DNA of 7,264 nt from Planctomycetota bacterium (GTDB lineage Bacteria; Planctomycetota; Phycisphaerae; WQYP01). Shown in pieces: positions 1 through 4,911 of this stretch; positions within the stretch are counted from its first letter, which is position 1; each line of letters opens with the position of its first letter. A program made the position numbers and the translations under genes. The notes under the pieces were generated by a model. The model did not search any database, had not been told where the DNA came from, and worked only from the letters and a program-made list of their open reading frames with translations. The DNA is taken from the NCBI GenBank assembly GCA_021826605.1, contig JAKAZF010000127.1:1-7264 (forward strand), given 5' to 3'.

Positions 1-28
1 TGGACGTGAATGTTGGGGTGACATTCAT
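1..28 (-). CDS. Start of an unknown gene leaving the window (partial)
   Basis: Only nine codons are visible, reading M-N-V-T-P-T-F-T-S. The start is well supported: a strong Shine-Dalgarno sequence AAAGGAG (complement of 34-40) sits 5 nt before the ATG. The start lies 20 bp beyond the stop codon of the prepilin-like gene on the same strand, and no terminator separates them, so the two are probably co-transcribed. The visible residues are polar and show neither a signal peptide nor a prepilin motif, though nine residues are too few to exclude one. No function can be assigned. In related bacteria the genes next to lone prepilin-like genes are very varied, so the neighbour does not settle the role. 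Confidence 0.65.
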
Positions 29-33
29 GAACT

Positions 34-40
34 CTCCTTT
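34..40 (-). promoter_or_regulatory. Ribosome binding site deciding the start of the left-edge gene
   Basis: The minus strand reads AAAGGAG, a near-perfect anti-16S match, followed by AGTTC and then ATG. It lies in the 20-bp gap after the prepilin-like gene and is the main reason for calling a gene at the window edge. Confidence 0.65.
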
Positions 41-48
41 GGGTTAAA

Positions 49-945
49 TCACTGTGATCCAGAACTGTATATGTAATTGTGCCAACTGGGTGCGGCGGAG
101 TTAGAGTACCCGGAGAATGCATTAACTTCATTGACGTTGTAGGAAGGCCCAAAACTGAAAAAACACGGTGCATGGACGTCCGATGGCAGGGGAAGAGAAA
201 TTGGATTATAAAGTTCTACGGGCACATAAACCAATCCGAGCCCCTGACCATAAAGATAGCTTTGCATGACCGGCGGATTATTGGATGTACCATGTTCCAT
301 AATGTTGCTCTGATCACTGTATGTGCCATAATATATTGGGTAGTTGGGCATCCAACTTGTGACCAGCGGAGGGGGGATATACGTCGAAGTCCCCGGCGGC
401 CCTTGTATTGCTTGCGGATATGGGTAGGTATTATCCGAAGGATTGGTGGCGTATGCCACAGGCGGATAGGTAAATCCGTCCGTATTATTAATTACTTCCT
501 GGGCATCGGTGGCTGGCACATATTGAATGGGGTTGCCCCAAGCATCCAACAACTCAATGACACCTGTCATCCAAGGCCCACCGGTGTTATTTGAGGCGCT
601 TGGCATGACGCCGCCGGGGGCCGGAAACATCCCAGTCACCACCATGGAGCTGGGCAGGCTCGTGAGGAAGTTTTTGTGCTGACGCCAGATCCCGCCGACC
701 TGGTAGGCGTGCATCCGCTGGTAGCCTTCCATGAAAGTCAAAATGTCCGGCGGCATGACGCCACCGCCCTTATGGGCATACCATTGAGCCGCCGCCTGTA
801 ATCCCGCCAGTTCTGCTCTAGTTAACGATATTTGGGAGTTGGACTGCACTTGCGCACCAATGGCCAAAGTAATGGCGGCAAGAATGACGATGACCAGTAC
901 CACCACCAGCATTTCAATTAAGGTAAATCCGCGAGAGTTACGCAT
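49..945 (-). CDS. Prepilin-like protein with type II secretion/GspG-like features
   Basis: This is a 298-residue protein. Its N-terminus is a textbook class III (prepilin) signal: a short basic leader MRNSRG, a predicted prepilin peptidase cut after Gly6, then FTLIE with the conserved Glu at mature position 5 and a hydrophobic helix to about residue 30. The helix would anchor it in the inner membrane before assembly into a pilus or pseudopilus. A DAWGNPIQYV motif (134-143) and FFSFGPS (262-268) resemble the GspG pseudopilin core, where a 'D.WGNP..Y' strand and an 'S.GPDG'-like turn are typical. It is about twice the usual GspG length, and residues 100-298 are rich in Tyr, Pro, Asn and Ser. 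AGAGG (953-957, complement) stands 7 nt before the ATG. Long prepilin-like proteins of this kind are abundant in planctomycetes, verrucomicrobia and lentisphaerae, where their real job is mostly unknown; a surface or secretion role is inferred. Confidence 0.9.
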   Translation of the reverse strand: MRNSRGFTLIEMLVVVLVIVILAAITLAIGAQVQSNSQISLTRAELAGLQAAAQWYAHKGGGVMPPDILTFMEGYQRMHAYQVGGIWRQHKNFLTSLPSSMVVTGMFPAPGGVMPSASNNTGGPWMTGVIELLDAWGNPIQYVPATDAQEVINNTDGFTYPPVAYATNPSDNTYPYPQAIQGPPGTSTYIPPPLVTSWMPNYPIYYGTYSDQSNIMEHGTSNNPPVMQSYLYGQGLGLVYVPVELYNPISLPLPSDVHAPCFFSFGPSYNVNEVNAFSGYSNSAAPSWHNYIYSSGSQ

Positions 946-1230
946 GGCGATACCTCTTGCCCATACAACACCTCGCAGCCCCCACTACAGTTCTTATATC
1001 GGATATTCTCGGAGATTAAATGAAAGCACTTAATAAGTTTCCGCGGTACCGCAATTGCTTTGGTATCTGCTGTTACCGCCGCGTTGCTCAAATACGATTT
1101 TTGCTTTCGAATCGCTTGAGATCAGTTCCCAGAAAAGTGCGTTATCGGTCGATAATATGTGTTATCGGCGGTAAAATTATTTCTAATGAACTCAGTGAAA
1201 AATTAGCTGATGGTGCGGATCCGACGGATT
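946..1230. other. AT-richer intergenic stretch between two leftward genes
   Basis: The first 30 bp hold the ribosome binding site of the prepilin-like gene. The rest is visibly richer in A and T than the neighbouring genes, especially 1140-1210. It contains a small plus-strand ORF of doubtful reality (1020-1253, listed separately) and an inverted/direct repeat cluster at 1141-1168. I see no convincing terminator for the membrane-protein gene that ends at 1231 and no clear promoter for the prepilin-like gene. Confidence 0.5.
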
Positions 1231-1253
1231 TTATCGAACCGGAAGGCTGGTGA
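1020..1253 (+). CDS. Doubtful small ORF, 77 residues
   Basis: An ATG preceded by GGAGA (1011-1015) at a rather short spacing of 4 nt opens a 77-codon frame. The N-terminal half is strongly basic and Cys/Arg-rich; the C-terminal third is acidic, with SEKLADGADPTDFIEPEGW before the stop. I recognise no family, signal peptide or membrane segment. Against it: the last 23 bp overlap, tail to tail, the end of the convergent membrane-protein gene, and a palindromic half-site cluster lies inside it, which fits non-coding DNA better. It may be chance or a decayed gene fragment. Confidence 0.2.
   Translation: MKALNKFPRYRNCFGICCYRRVAQIRFLLSNRLRSVPRKVRYRSIICVIGGKIISNELSEKLADGADPTDFIEPEGW
1141..1168. repeat. 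TTATCG/CGATAA half-site cluster
   Basis: A perfect inverted repeat TTATCG-GT-CGATAA occupies 1142-1155. The direct repeat GTTATCGG occurs at 1141-1148 and again at 1161-1168, exactly 20 bp apart, so three half-sites fall within 28 bp. Same-face spacing of about two helical turns is what one expects of a protein operator. No adjacent regulator gene is visible and the pattern could be chance in AT-rich DNA. Confidence 0.35.
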
Positions 1254-1599
1254 ATGGGCCAGCAAGAAACATCAGCGCATAGAAAGCCAAACTGACAACT
1301 AACAGCGACAGGCTGATTGTCAGTGCGGGTTTGGCCTTGGGAGAAATTCCGACGGCAATACCGGCAATAATGCAGCCCAAGAGATGCAATTCCAGATCCA
1401 AAGCTCCGGCGAAGCCATAATCTGCAATCGGCGCATGCGGCAAATAATTAAAGTGCACAATCCAGTTGGCAATCATGCAGACAACGCCGGCCAACAATAG
1501 CAACAGCCACGCCAGAATGTGCATTGGGGCGGCGGACGCGTGGTCTTCATGGCAGGGGGTGAACGATGCGGAATCAAGGGTTAATATCTGCTGACTCAT
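1231..1599 (-). CDS. Small integral membrane protein, unknown function
   Basis: The protein has 122 residues. The start was set at the ATG at 1597-1599 because AAGGA stands 7 nt upstream. The frame is open further upstream, but that extension runs through a GC-rich repeat hairpin and gives an implausible Cys/Arg-rich leader. After a polar N-terminal tail of about 25 residues (MSQQILTLDSASF...) come three hydrophobic segments: about 26-50 (MHILAWLLLLLAG...), about 73-87 (LHLLGCIIAGIAVGI) and about 93-116 (ALTISLSLLVVSLAFYALMF). The first loop carries several acidic and aromatic residues (HFNYLPHAPIADYG). No catalytic or ligand motif and no known family is recognisable. It sits alone, 285 bp before the prepilin-like gene on the same strand. 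It looks like a real inner-membrane protein, but its role is open. Confidence 0.65.
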   Translation of the reverse strand: MSQQILTLDSASFTPCHEDHASAAPMHILAWLLLLLAGVVCMIANWIVHFNYLPHAPIADYGFAGALDLELHLLGCIIAGIAVGISPKAKPALTISLSLLVVSLAFYALMFLAGPFTSLPVR

Positions 1600-1626
1600 C
1601 GGCGGTTCCTTAAATATACAATCCAG

Positions 1627-1656
1627 ATTGTAGTGTGAACATGGCATGACAAGCAA
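1627..1656 (-). promoter_or_regulatory. Possible sigma-70-like promoter for the small membrane protein
   Basis: On the minus strand TTGCTT (complement of 1651-1656) and TACAAT (complement of 1627-1632) are separated by 18 bp. The -10 matches five of six consensus bases; the -35 is weak (three of six). It would place transcription start about 20 nt before the gene's ATG, which fits. This is a pattern match only. Confidence 0.25.
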
Positions 1657-1687
1657 GCGCGCGTGAAGCAACACGCGCGTGAAGCAA
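1657..1687. repeat. GC-rich hairpin formed by a tandem 14-bp repeat
   Basis: CGCGCGTGAAGCAA occurs at 1658-1671 and again, identical, at 1674-1687 (period 16). The two copies create a perfect 8-bp stem, CGCGCGTG (1658-1665) with CACGCGCG (1672-1679), around a 6-nt AAGCAA loop. No T tract follows on either strand, so a classical intrinsic terminator is not supported. It lies about 60 bp upstream of the membrane-protein start. Confidence 0.5.
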
Positions 1688-1757
1688 AGCATCCGGGGGG
1701 GGCGTGGCAATTAATCCGAACCAGCACACCGGGACGCCTCATCCCGTTGCACAATCT

Positions 1758-1779
1758 GAAATTTGAAATCCCAAATTCC
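1758..1779. repeat. AT-rich imperfect inverted repeat (GAAATTTG / CAAATTCC)
   Basis: The arms 1758-1765 and 1772-1779 pair at seven of eight positions around a 6-nt loop. The text CTGAAATTTGAAATCCCAAA contrasts sharply with the GC-rich surroundings. Similar GAAATTTGAAAT text is, from memory, often scattered in intergenic DNA of environmental planctomycetes; that link is inference. Confidence 0.35.
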
Positions 1780-1903
1780 CTCATAGCCTCGCGCCTGCAC
1801 CGCACCTTTTGCGCGGCAGCCACCGGTGTTGAGAAAGGAGTAAGTAGACCGCAGGGGCGCGGCATTCTTGGCGACAGCCTATCCTCTTGCTTTAGCCGAA
1901 TTT

Positions 1904-1973
1904 GCTCTACTGTTCACCTGTTCTACTCACACCTGCTCTAATCGGGCCGCGGCCCGATTCGCTCTACTGTTCA
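1904..1973. repeat. Perfect 20-bp palindrome flanked by 13-bp direct repeats
   Basis: GCTCTACTGTTCA is found at 1904-1916 and 1961-1973. Between them, 1940-1959 reads AATCGGGCCGCGGCCCGATT, a perfect self-complementary palindrome, with related C/T-rich text (GTTCTACTCAC, CTGCTCTAATC) filling the gap. The palindrome could fold into a stem of 8 bp with a 4-nt loop, or bind a dimeric protein. No T tract follows on either strand. Whether it is an operator, a repeat-element end or a hairpin in a leader RNA cannot be told from one copy. Confidence 0.5.
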
Positions 1974-2137
1974 ACTCTCTCCTAATCCCTGCTCTGCGGC
2001 AACAGCCGCCGCCGCGTGAGCTTGCACCGCTCGCTTTCCAGGCAATAGCCCGGGAAATACTGCCAGTCCCATTGATTTGCCTGTCCGATATTTTACTGAT
2101 ACCGTATAGTTGTAGGAGCGGTGGTGCCGAGGTGTTC

Positions 2138-2305
2138 ATGACAGCATGGAACCCCGGCGAATCTATTTGGAGATTTCGAATGCGGCCGATGATCCGGAAA
2201 CTGGTGAGAAAACCGAAAATCCGTGTTCCGGTCGAAATGGGGCCACGCGCGGTGCCAAATCCCAATTTATTGCCCCCTACCAGCGGCGACATTGATGAAA
2301 AATAG
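2138..2305 (+). CDS. Weak small ORF upstream of the GH92 operon, 55 residues
   Basis: The ATG at 2138 follows GAGG (2129-2132) by 5 nt and opens a 55-codon frame ending 44 bp before the first GH92 gene. The product would be very basic in the middle (RFRMRPMIRKLVRKPKIR) and end in SGDIDEK. The frame also stays open for 90 codons upstream through repeat DNA. No family is recognised. It might be a leader peptide, a short real gene, or chance; the last is most likely. Confidence 0.15.
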   Translation: MTAWNPGESIWRFRMRPMIRKLVRKPKIRVPVEMGPRAVPNPNLLPPTSGDIDEK

Positions 2306-2338
2306 CCCCCGTGCGATGCAATTATGCTTACCTGATTT

Positions 2339-2343
2339 AGGAG
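2339..2343 (+). promoter_or_regulatory. Ribosome binding site of the first GH92 gene
   Basis: AGGAG followed by a run of six T residues and then ATG. It fixes the start at 2350, which in turn gives a complete twin-arginine signal. Confidence 0.75.
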
Positions 2344-2349
2344 TTTTTT

Positions 2350-4842
2350 ATGGACAAGCTCGCTTTCCTCGATATAGCGCGGCGTGATTTTCTAAAACTA
2401 TGTGGAGCAGCGGCTACGGCGACGGTATTCGAATCCGTGCTGCCGGGATGTTCGGGCGCAGGGCCGATGAACTCTTCCGCCTTGCCGGGCGCGGTTTCTT
2501 GTATCACGCGGACGCACCGCCCTCTTGGAATGGTGCGGCCCATTATTGGAACCGGCTGGCATGGCCATACCTATCCCGGGGCGACATTGCCGTTTGGGCT
2601 TGTGCAAGTAAGTCCGGACACGGCGGGCCCTCCAGAGGCTGATTGGGCCGGCAATGGTATGAATTGCTACGGATGGGATCATGATTCCGGCTATCACTAT
2701 CCCGACAACGCGGTTCTGGGGTTCAGTCACACGCATTTGCAGGGCACGGGTGCGGTGGATTTGGGCGATGTTCGCCTTATGCCCGTCGTGGAGGGGGCCA
2801 ATTGGGGCTGGCTGCCGGGCAAGCCCGGCGGTGAGCATGAAGCGCAGTTGGAGGCACTTGGCCCGCAAACCGGCTGGGTGTCCAACCGCGGATCGCATGG
2901 GTACGCCTCGCGTTTTTCACATCAGCACGAGGTGGTGCGGGCGGGGTATTACAGTGTGTACCTGCAAACACCATGTGTTAAAGCGGAACTGACCGCGACC
3001 ACGCGCTGCGGCATGCAACGGTACAGCTATCCATCTTCGCCGAAGGATGTGCGACAGGGCGTGCTGTTGAATCTCGTTCATGGACTGGGTCGGCAAGTTA
3101 AGGTTTATGATGCGGAACTGACTGTTGAAAGCCCCACGCGCATCAGCGGAAAACGTTGCACGCATGGCTGGGCCAAGGACCGGCAGGTCTATTTTGTCAT
3201 GGAGTTTTCCCGACCGGTTGTGTCCATGGATGTCAATGTGGATGGGAACATCAGCGCGGCTTCTTCGGTCAGGCGCATTTCGGCGAAGGATATCAAAGCC
3301 ATATTATGCTTTGCGGCAAGTTCGGAACCACTGGTGATACGAGTGGGAATTTCCGGTACCGGTGTTGCGGGCGCAAAAAAAAATCTGGCTCTGGAAATTC
3401 CGCATTGGGATTTTGACGCGGTACATCAACAGGCGGAACAGACATGGAACGAGGCTCTGGGCGCTCTGGAAGTGAAGGCCTCCGATGCGGCTTTGGCCCA
3501 GTGCGTTTATACCGGTGCCTACCATGGCATGACGGCTCCGGCAACATTTAATGATGTCGATGGAACGTATCGCGGACAAGATCACAAAAATCATCCCAAT
3601 CCCGGCTTTACAAATTACACCACGCTTTCGATATGGGATATTTATCGCGCCCAATTCCCTTTCATGATGCTGATGCAGCCGCAGCGAACGGATGATGTTA
3701 TCAACACGCTGCTGGTCGATTACCAGCAACTGCGTCAACATTCTTTGCCGATCTGGCCATTGTGGGGAAATGAGACCTGGTGTATGACTGGGTTTCATGT
3801 AGTGGGCATGATTGTGGGGGCATATACACGCGGATTCCGCGGTTACGATGTCAACGCGGTTTACGCGGCCATGCGGGATACCGCTATGGTTGGCTCCACA
3901 CTTAACAATAATAAACAACTGCAGGAGCAGTTCAGACATTTTGGTTTCGTACCCACCGGCCCCAATAAGCAATCCGTATCCGTTACGTTGGATTTTTCCT
4001 ACGATTACTGGTGCATGGGAGCCATGGCGGAATTGCTCGGCAAACATGATGACGCGCGGATGTTTTATAAGCTAAGCAAGAATTACAAGAACCTTTTCGA
4101 TCCCGTGACAGGATTTATGCGGGGTAAAACCGCCGCCGGAATCTGGCGGCAGCCTTTTGTGCCGGATCGGCAATATCATGCGGACTATACCGAAGCGGAT
4201 GCCTGGCAGGCCACATTTAATGTGATGCAGGATGTGCAGGGACTCATTGAATTATTTGGTGGGGATGAACACTTTATTGCCAAACTTGACGCTTTGTTCA
4301 CCGCTCCATCCAAAGTGTATAACTCGCAGCCGGATATCAGTGGGCTGGTAGGGCAGGACGCACAGGGCAATGAGCCAAGTAACCATATTCCTTACTTATA
4401 TCCATTTGCCGGGGCCGCGTGGAAAACGCAGTATTGGGTACGCAGGGTCGCGGCACTCTACAACAATACTCCGGCGGGGATTCCAGGTAATGACGATTGC
4501 GGTCAGTTGTCGAGTTGGTTTGTGCTTACCGCGCTGGGGTTCTATCCGGTCAATGCCGCTACGGGCGTTTATGTCATCGGCAGTCCATTGATCAATCGGG
4601 CAAAGATACACAACCCGGCCACCGGAACGACATTCACAATCATCGCCGAAAATAATTCCGCGGACAATTGTTACATTCAAAGCGCCAATCTCAACGGCCG
4701 GGAGTTGACGCGATCCTGGTTTATGCACGCTGATATTGTTGCAGGTGGAGAACTGCATTTCCGCATGGGCCGCCAACCCAACAAGGACTGGGCGACGGCC
4801 AAAACGGATCGACCGCCATCGGGCCTGGTGTCGGTTTCGTAA
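2350..4842 (+). CDS. Glycoside hydrolase family 92 alpha-mannosidase, Tat-exported putative lipoprotein (copy 1)
   Basis: The protein has 830 residues, complete for the family. It starts with a twin-arginine signal ARRDFLKL (10-17), a weak hydrophobic stretch and LPGC with Cys34, so it is probably folded in the cytoplasm, exported by Tat and lipid-anchored. The N-terminal beta-sandwich (about 62-350) carries RPIIGTGWHGHTYPGA (63-78), PFGLVQVSPDT (81-91) and GFSHTHLQGTG (124-134). The (alpha/alpha)6-type catalytic domain (about 375 onward) carries FNDVDGTYRG (400-409), SIWDIYR (427-433), GNETWCMTGFH (473-483), QGNEPSNHIPYLY (672-684) and GNDDCGQLSSW (713-723). Known GH92 enzymes are calcium-dependent, inverting exo-alpha-mannosidases. 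By family analogy Glu675 is the likely general acid and Asp716 (with Asp715) the likely base region. Linkage specificity (1,2-, 1,3-, 1,4-, 1,6- or phosphomannose) cannot be read with confidence. A nine-A run at 3375-3383 lies in the frame. It is followed by a paralogue 69 bp downstream. Confidence 0.95.
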   Translation: MDKLAFLDIARRDFLKLCGAAATATVFESVLPGCSGAGPMNSSALPGAVSCITRTHRPLGMVRPIIGTGWHGHTYPGATLPFGLVQVSPDTAGPPEADWAGNGMNCYGWDHDSGYHYPDNAVLGFSHTHLQGTGAVDLGDVRLMPVVEGANWGWLPGKPGGEHEAQLEALGPQTGWVSNRGSHGYASRFSHQHEVVRAGYYSVYLQTPCVKAELTATTRCGMQRYSYPSSPKDVRQGVLLNLVHGLGRQVKVYDAELTVESPTRISGKRCTHGWAKDRQVYFVMEFSRPVVSMDVNVDGNISAASSVRRISAKDIKAILCFAASSEPLVIRVGISGTGVAGAKKNLALEIPHWDFDAVHQQAEQTWNEALGALEVKASDAALAQCVYTGAYHGMTAPATFNDVDGTYRGQDHKNHPNPGFTNYTTLSIWDIYRAQFPFMMLMQPQRTDDVINTLLVDYQQLRQHSLPIWPLWGNETWCMTGFHVVGMIVGAYTRGFRGYDVNAVYAAMRDTAMVGSTLNNNKQLQEQFRHFGFVPTGPNKQSVSVTLDFSYDYWCMGAMAELLGKHDDARMFYKLSKNYKNLFDPVTGFMRGKTAAGIWRQPFVPDRQYHADYTEADAWQATFNVMQDVQGLIELFGGDEHFIAKLDALFTAPSKVYNSQPDISGLVGQDAQGNEPSNHIPYLYPFAGAAWKTQYWVRRVAALYNNTPAGIPGNDDCGQLSSWFVLTALGFYPVNAATGVYVIGSPLINRAKIHNPATGTTFTIIAENNSADNCYIQSANLNGRELTRSWFMHADIVAGGELHFRMGRQPNKDWATAKTDRPPSGLVSVS
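4225..4274 (+). repeat. 50-bp tract identical to 6799-6848 (copy 1 side)
   Basis: All 50 bases, encoding MQDVQGLIELFGGDEHF, match copy 2 at an offset of 2574, including every silent position, although the flanking bases differ freely. See the matching entry in copy 2. Confidence 0.85.
4405..4442 (+). repeat. 38-bp tract identical to 6979-7016 (copy 1 side)
   Basis: Encodes FAGAAWKTQYWVR at the same 2574 offset, with no silent differences. The codons either side differ between the two genes. Confidence 0.8.
4536..4690 (+). repeat. 155-bp near-identical tract shared with 7110-7264 (copy 1 side)
   Basis: By hand count 152 of 155 bases match. The three differences (4566, 4575, 4587) are all silent, and 4588-4690 is a 103-bp perfect match that runs to the end of the window in copy 2. 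The 95 bp immediately to the left match at only 63 positions (66%). It covers the region after the GNDD motif, GFYPVNAATGVYVIGSP and onward. Confidence 0.9.
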
Positions 4843-4911
4843 AATATATTCAGCTTCCGGTGATGCTTCTGCAACGGCGTGGAAAAGTGAATATTATTCA
4901 GGGGATGATTT
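4843..4911 (+). promoter_or_regulatory. Short spacer between the two GH92 genes, with ribosome binding site
   Basis: The spacer is 69 bp, with no inverted repeat plus T tract and no clear -35/-10 pair. AGGGGA (4900-4905) stands 6 nt before the ATG of copy 2. The simplest reading is a single transcript covering both genes. Confidence 0.6.

Larger units (their letters stand above)
1600..2349. other. Repeat-rich intergenic region of about 750 bp
   Basis: No convincing gene is present. Several open frames exist on both strands (for example 1868-2305 plus and 1927-2292 minus), but they overlap one another and cross palindromes. They read as low-complexity Arg/Ala/Leu/Pro text and resemble no family I know. 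The region holds, in order, the leader of the membrane-protein gene, a GC-rich hairpin with a direct repeat (1657-1687), an AT-rich inverted repeat (1758-1779), a C/T-rich stretch with a 20-bp palindrome (1899-1990), and a weak 55-codon frame (2138-2305). The last 45 bp are the leader of the GH92 operon. I could not find a convincing promoter for that operon. Confidence 0.55.

Noticed and set aside
79..594. 171-codon plus-strand frame opposite the prepilin-like gene
   Set aside because: It is antisense to a gene with a definitive prepilin signal, and its Cys/Arg/Ile-rich text has no recognisable family.
1600..1710. Upstream extension of the small membrane protein to an ATG at 1708-1710
   Set aside because: The added residues translate a tandem repeat hairpin and have no ribosome site, whereas AAGGA stands 7 nt before the ATG at 1597-1599.
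1940..1959. Palindrome as an intrinsic terminator
   Set aside because: No T-rich tract follows on either strand and no gene ends close by.
1890..1990. CRISPR-like array from the repeated CTCTACTGTTC text
   Set aside because: Only two exact copies exist, the spacing is irregular, the intervening sequence is related to the repeat, and no cas gene is present.
1927..2292. 121-codon minus-strand frame beginning MSPLVGGNKLGFG
   Set aside because: Its start looks protein-like, but the C-terminal half runs through the 20-bp palindrome and Arg/Ala low-complexity text. No family was recognised and the plus strand is equally open.
3304..4047. Long open frame (247 codons) on the minus strand opposite GH92 copy 1
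   Set aside because: It lies entirely inside a clear GH92 catalytic domain. The translation resembles no family and has no ribosome site, and codon bias of the true gene explains the open antisense frame.
4843..4911. Separate promoter or terminator between the GH92 genes
   Set aside because: I found neither a stem plus T tract nor a plausible -35/-10 pair in the 69 bp.
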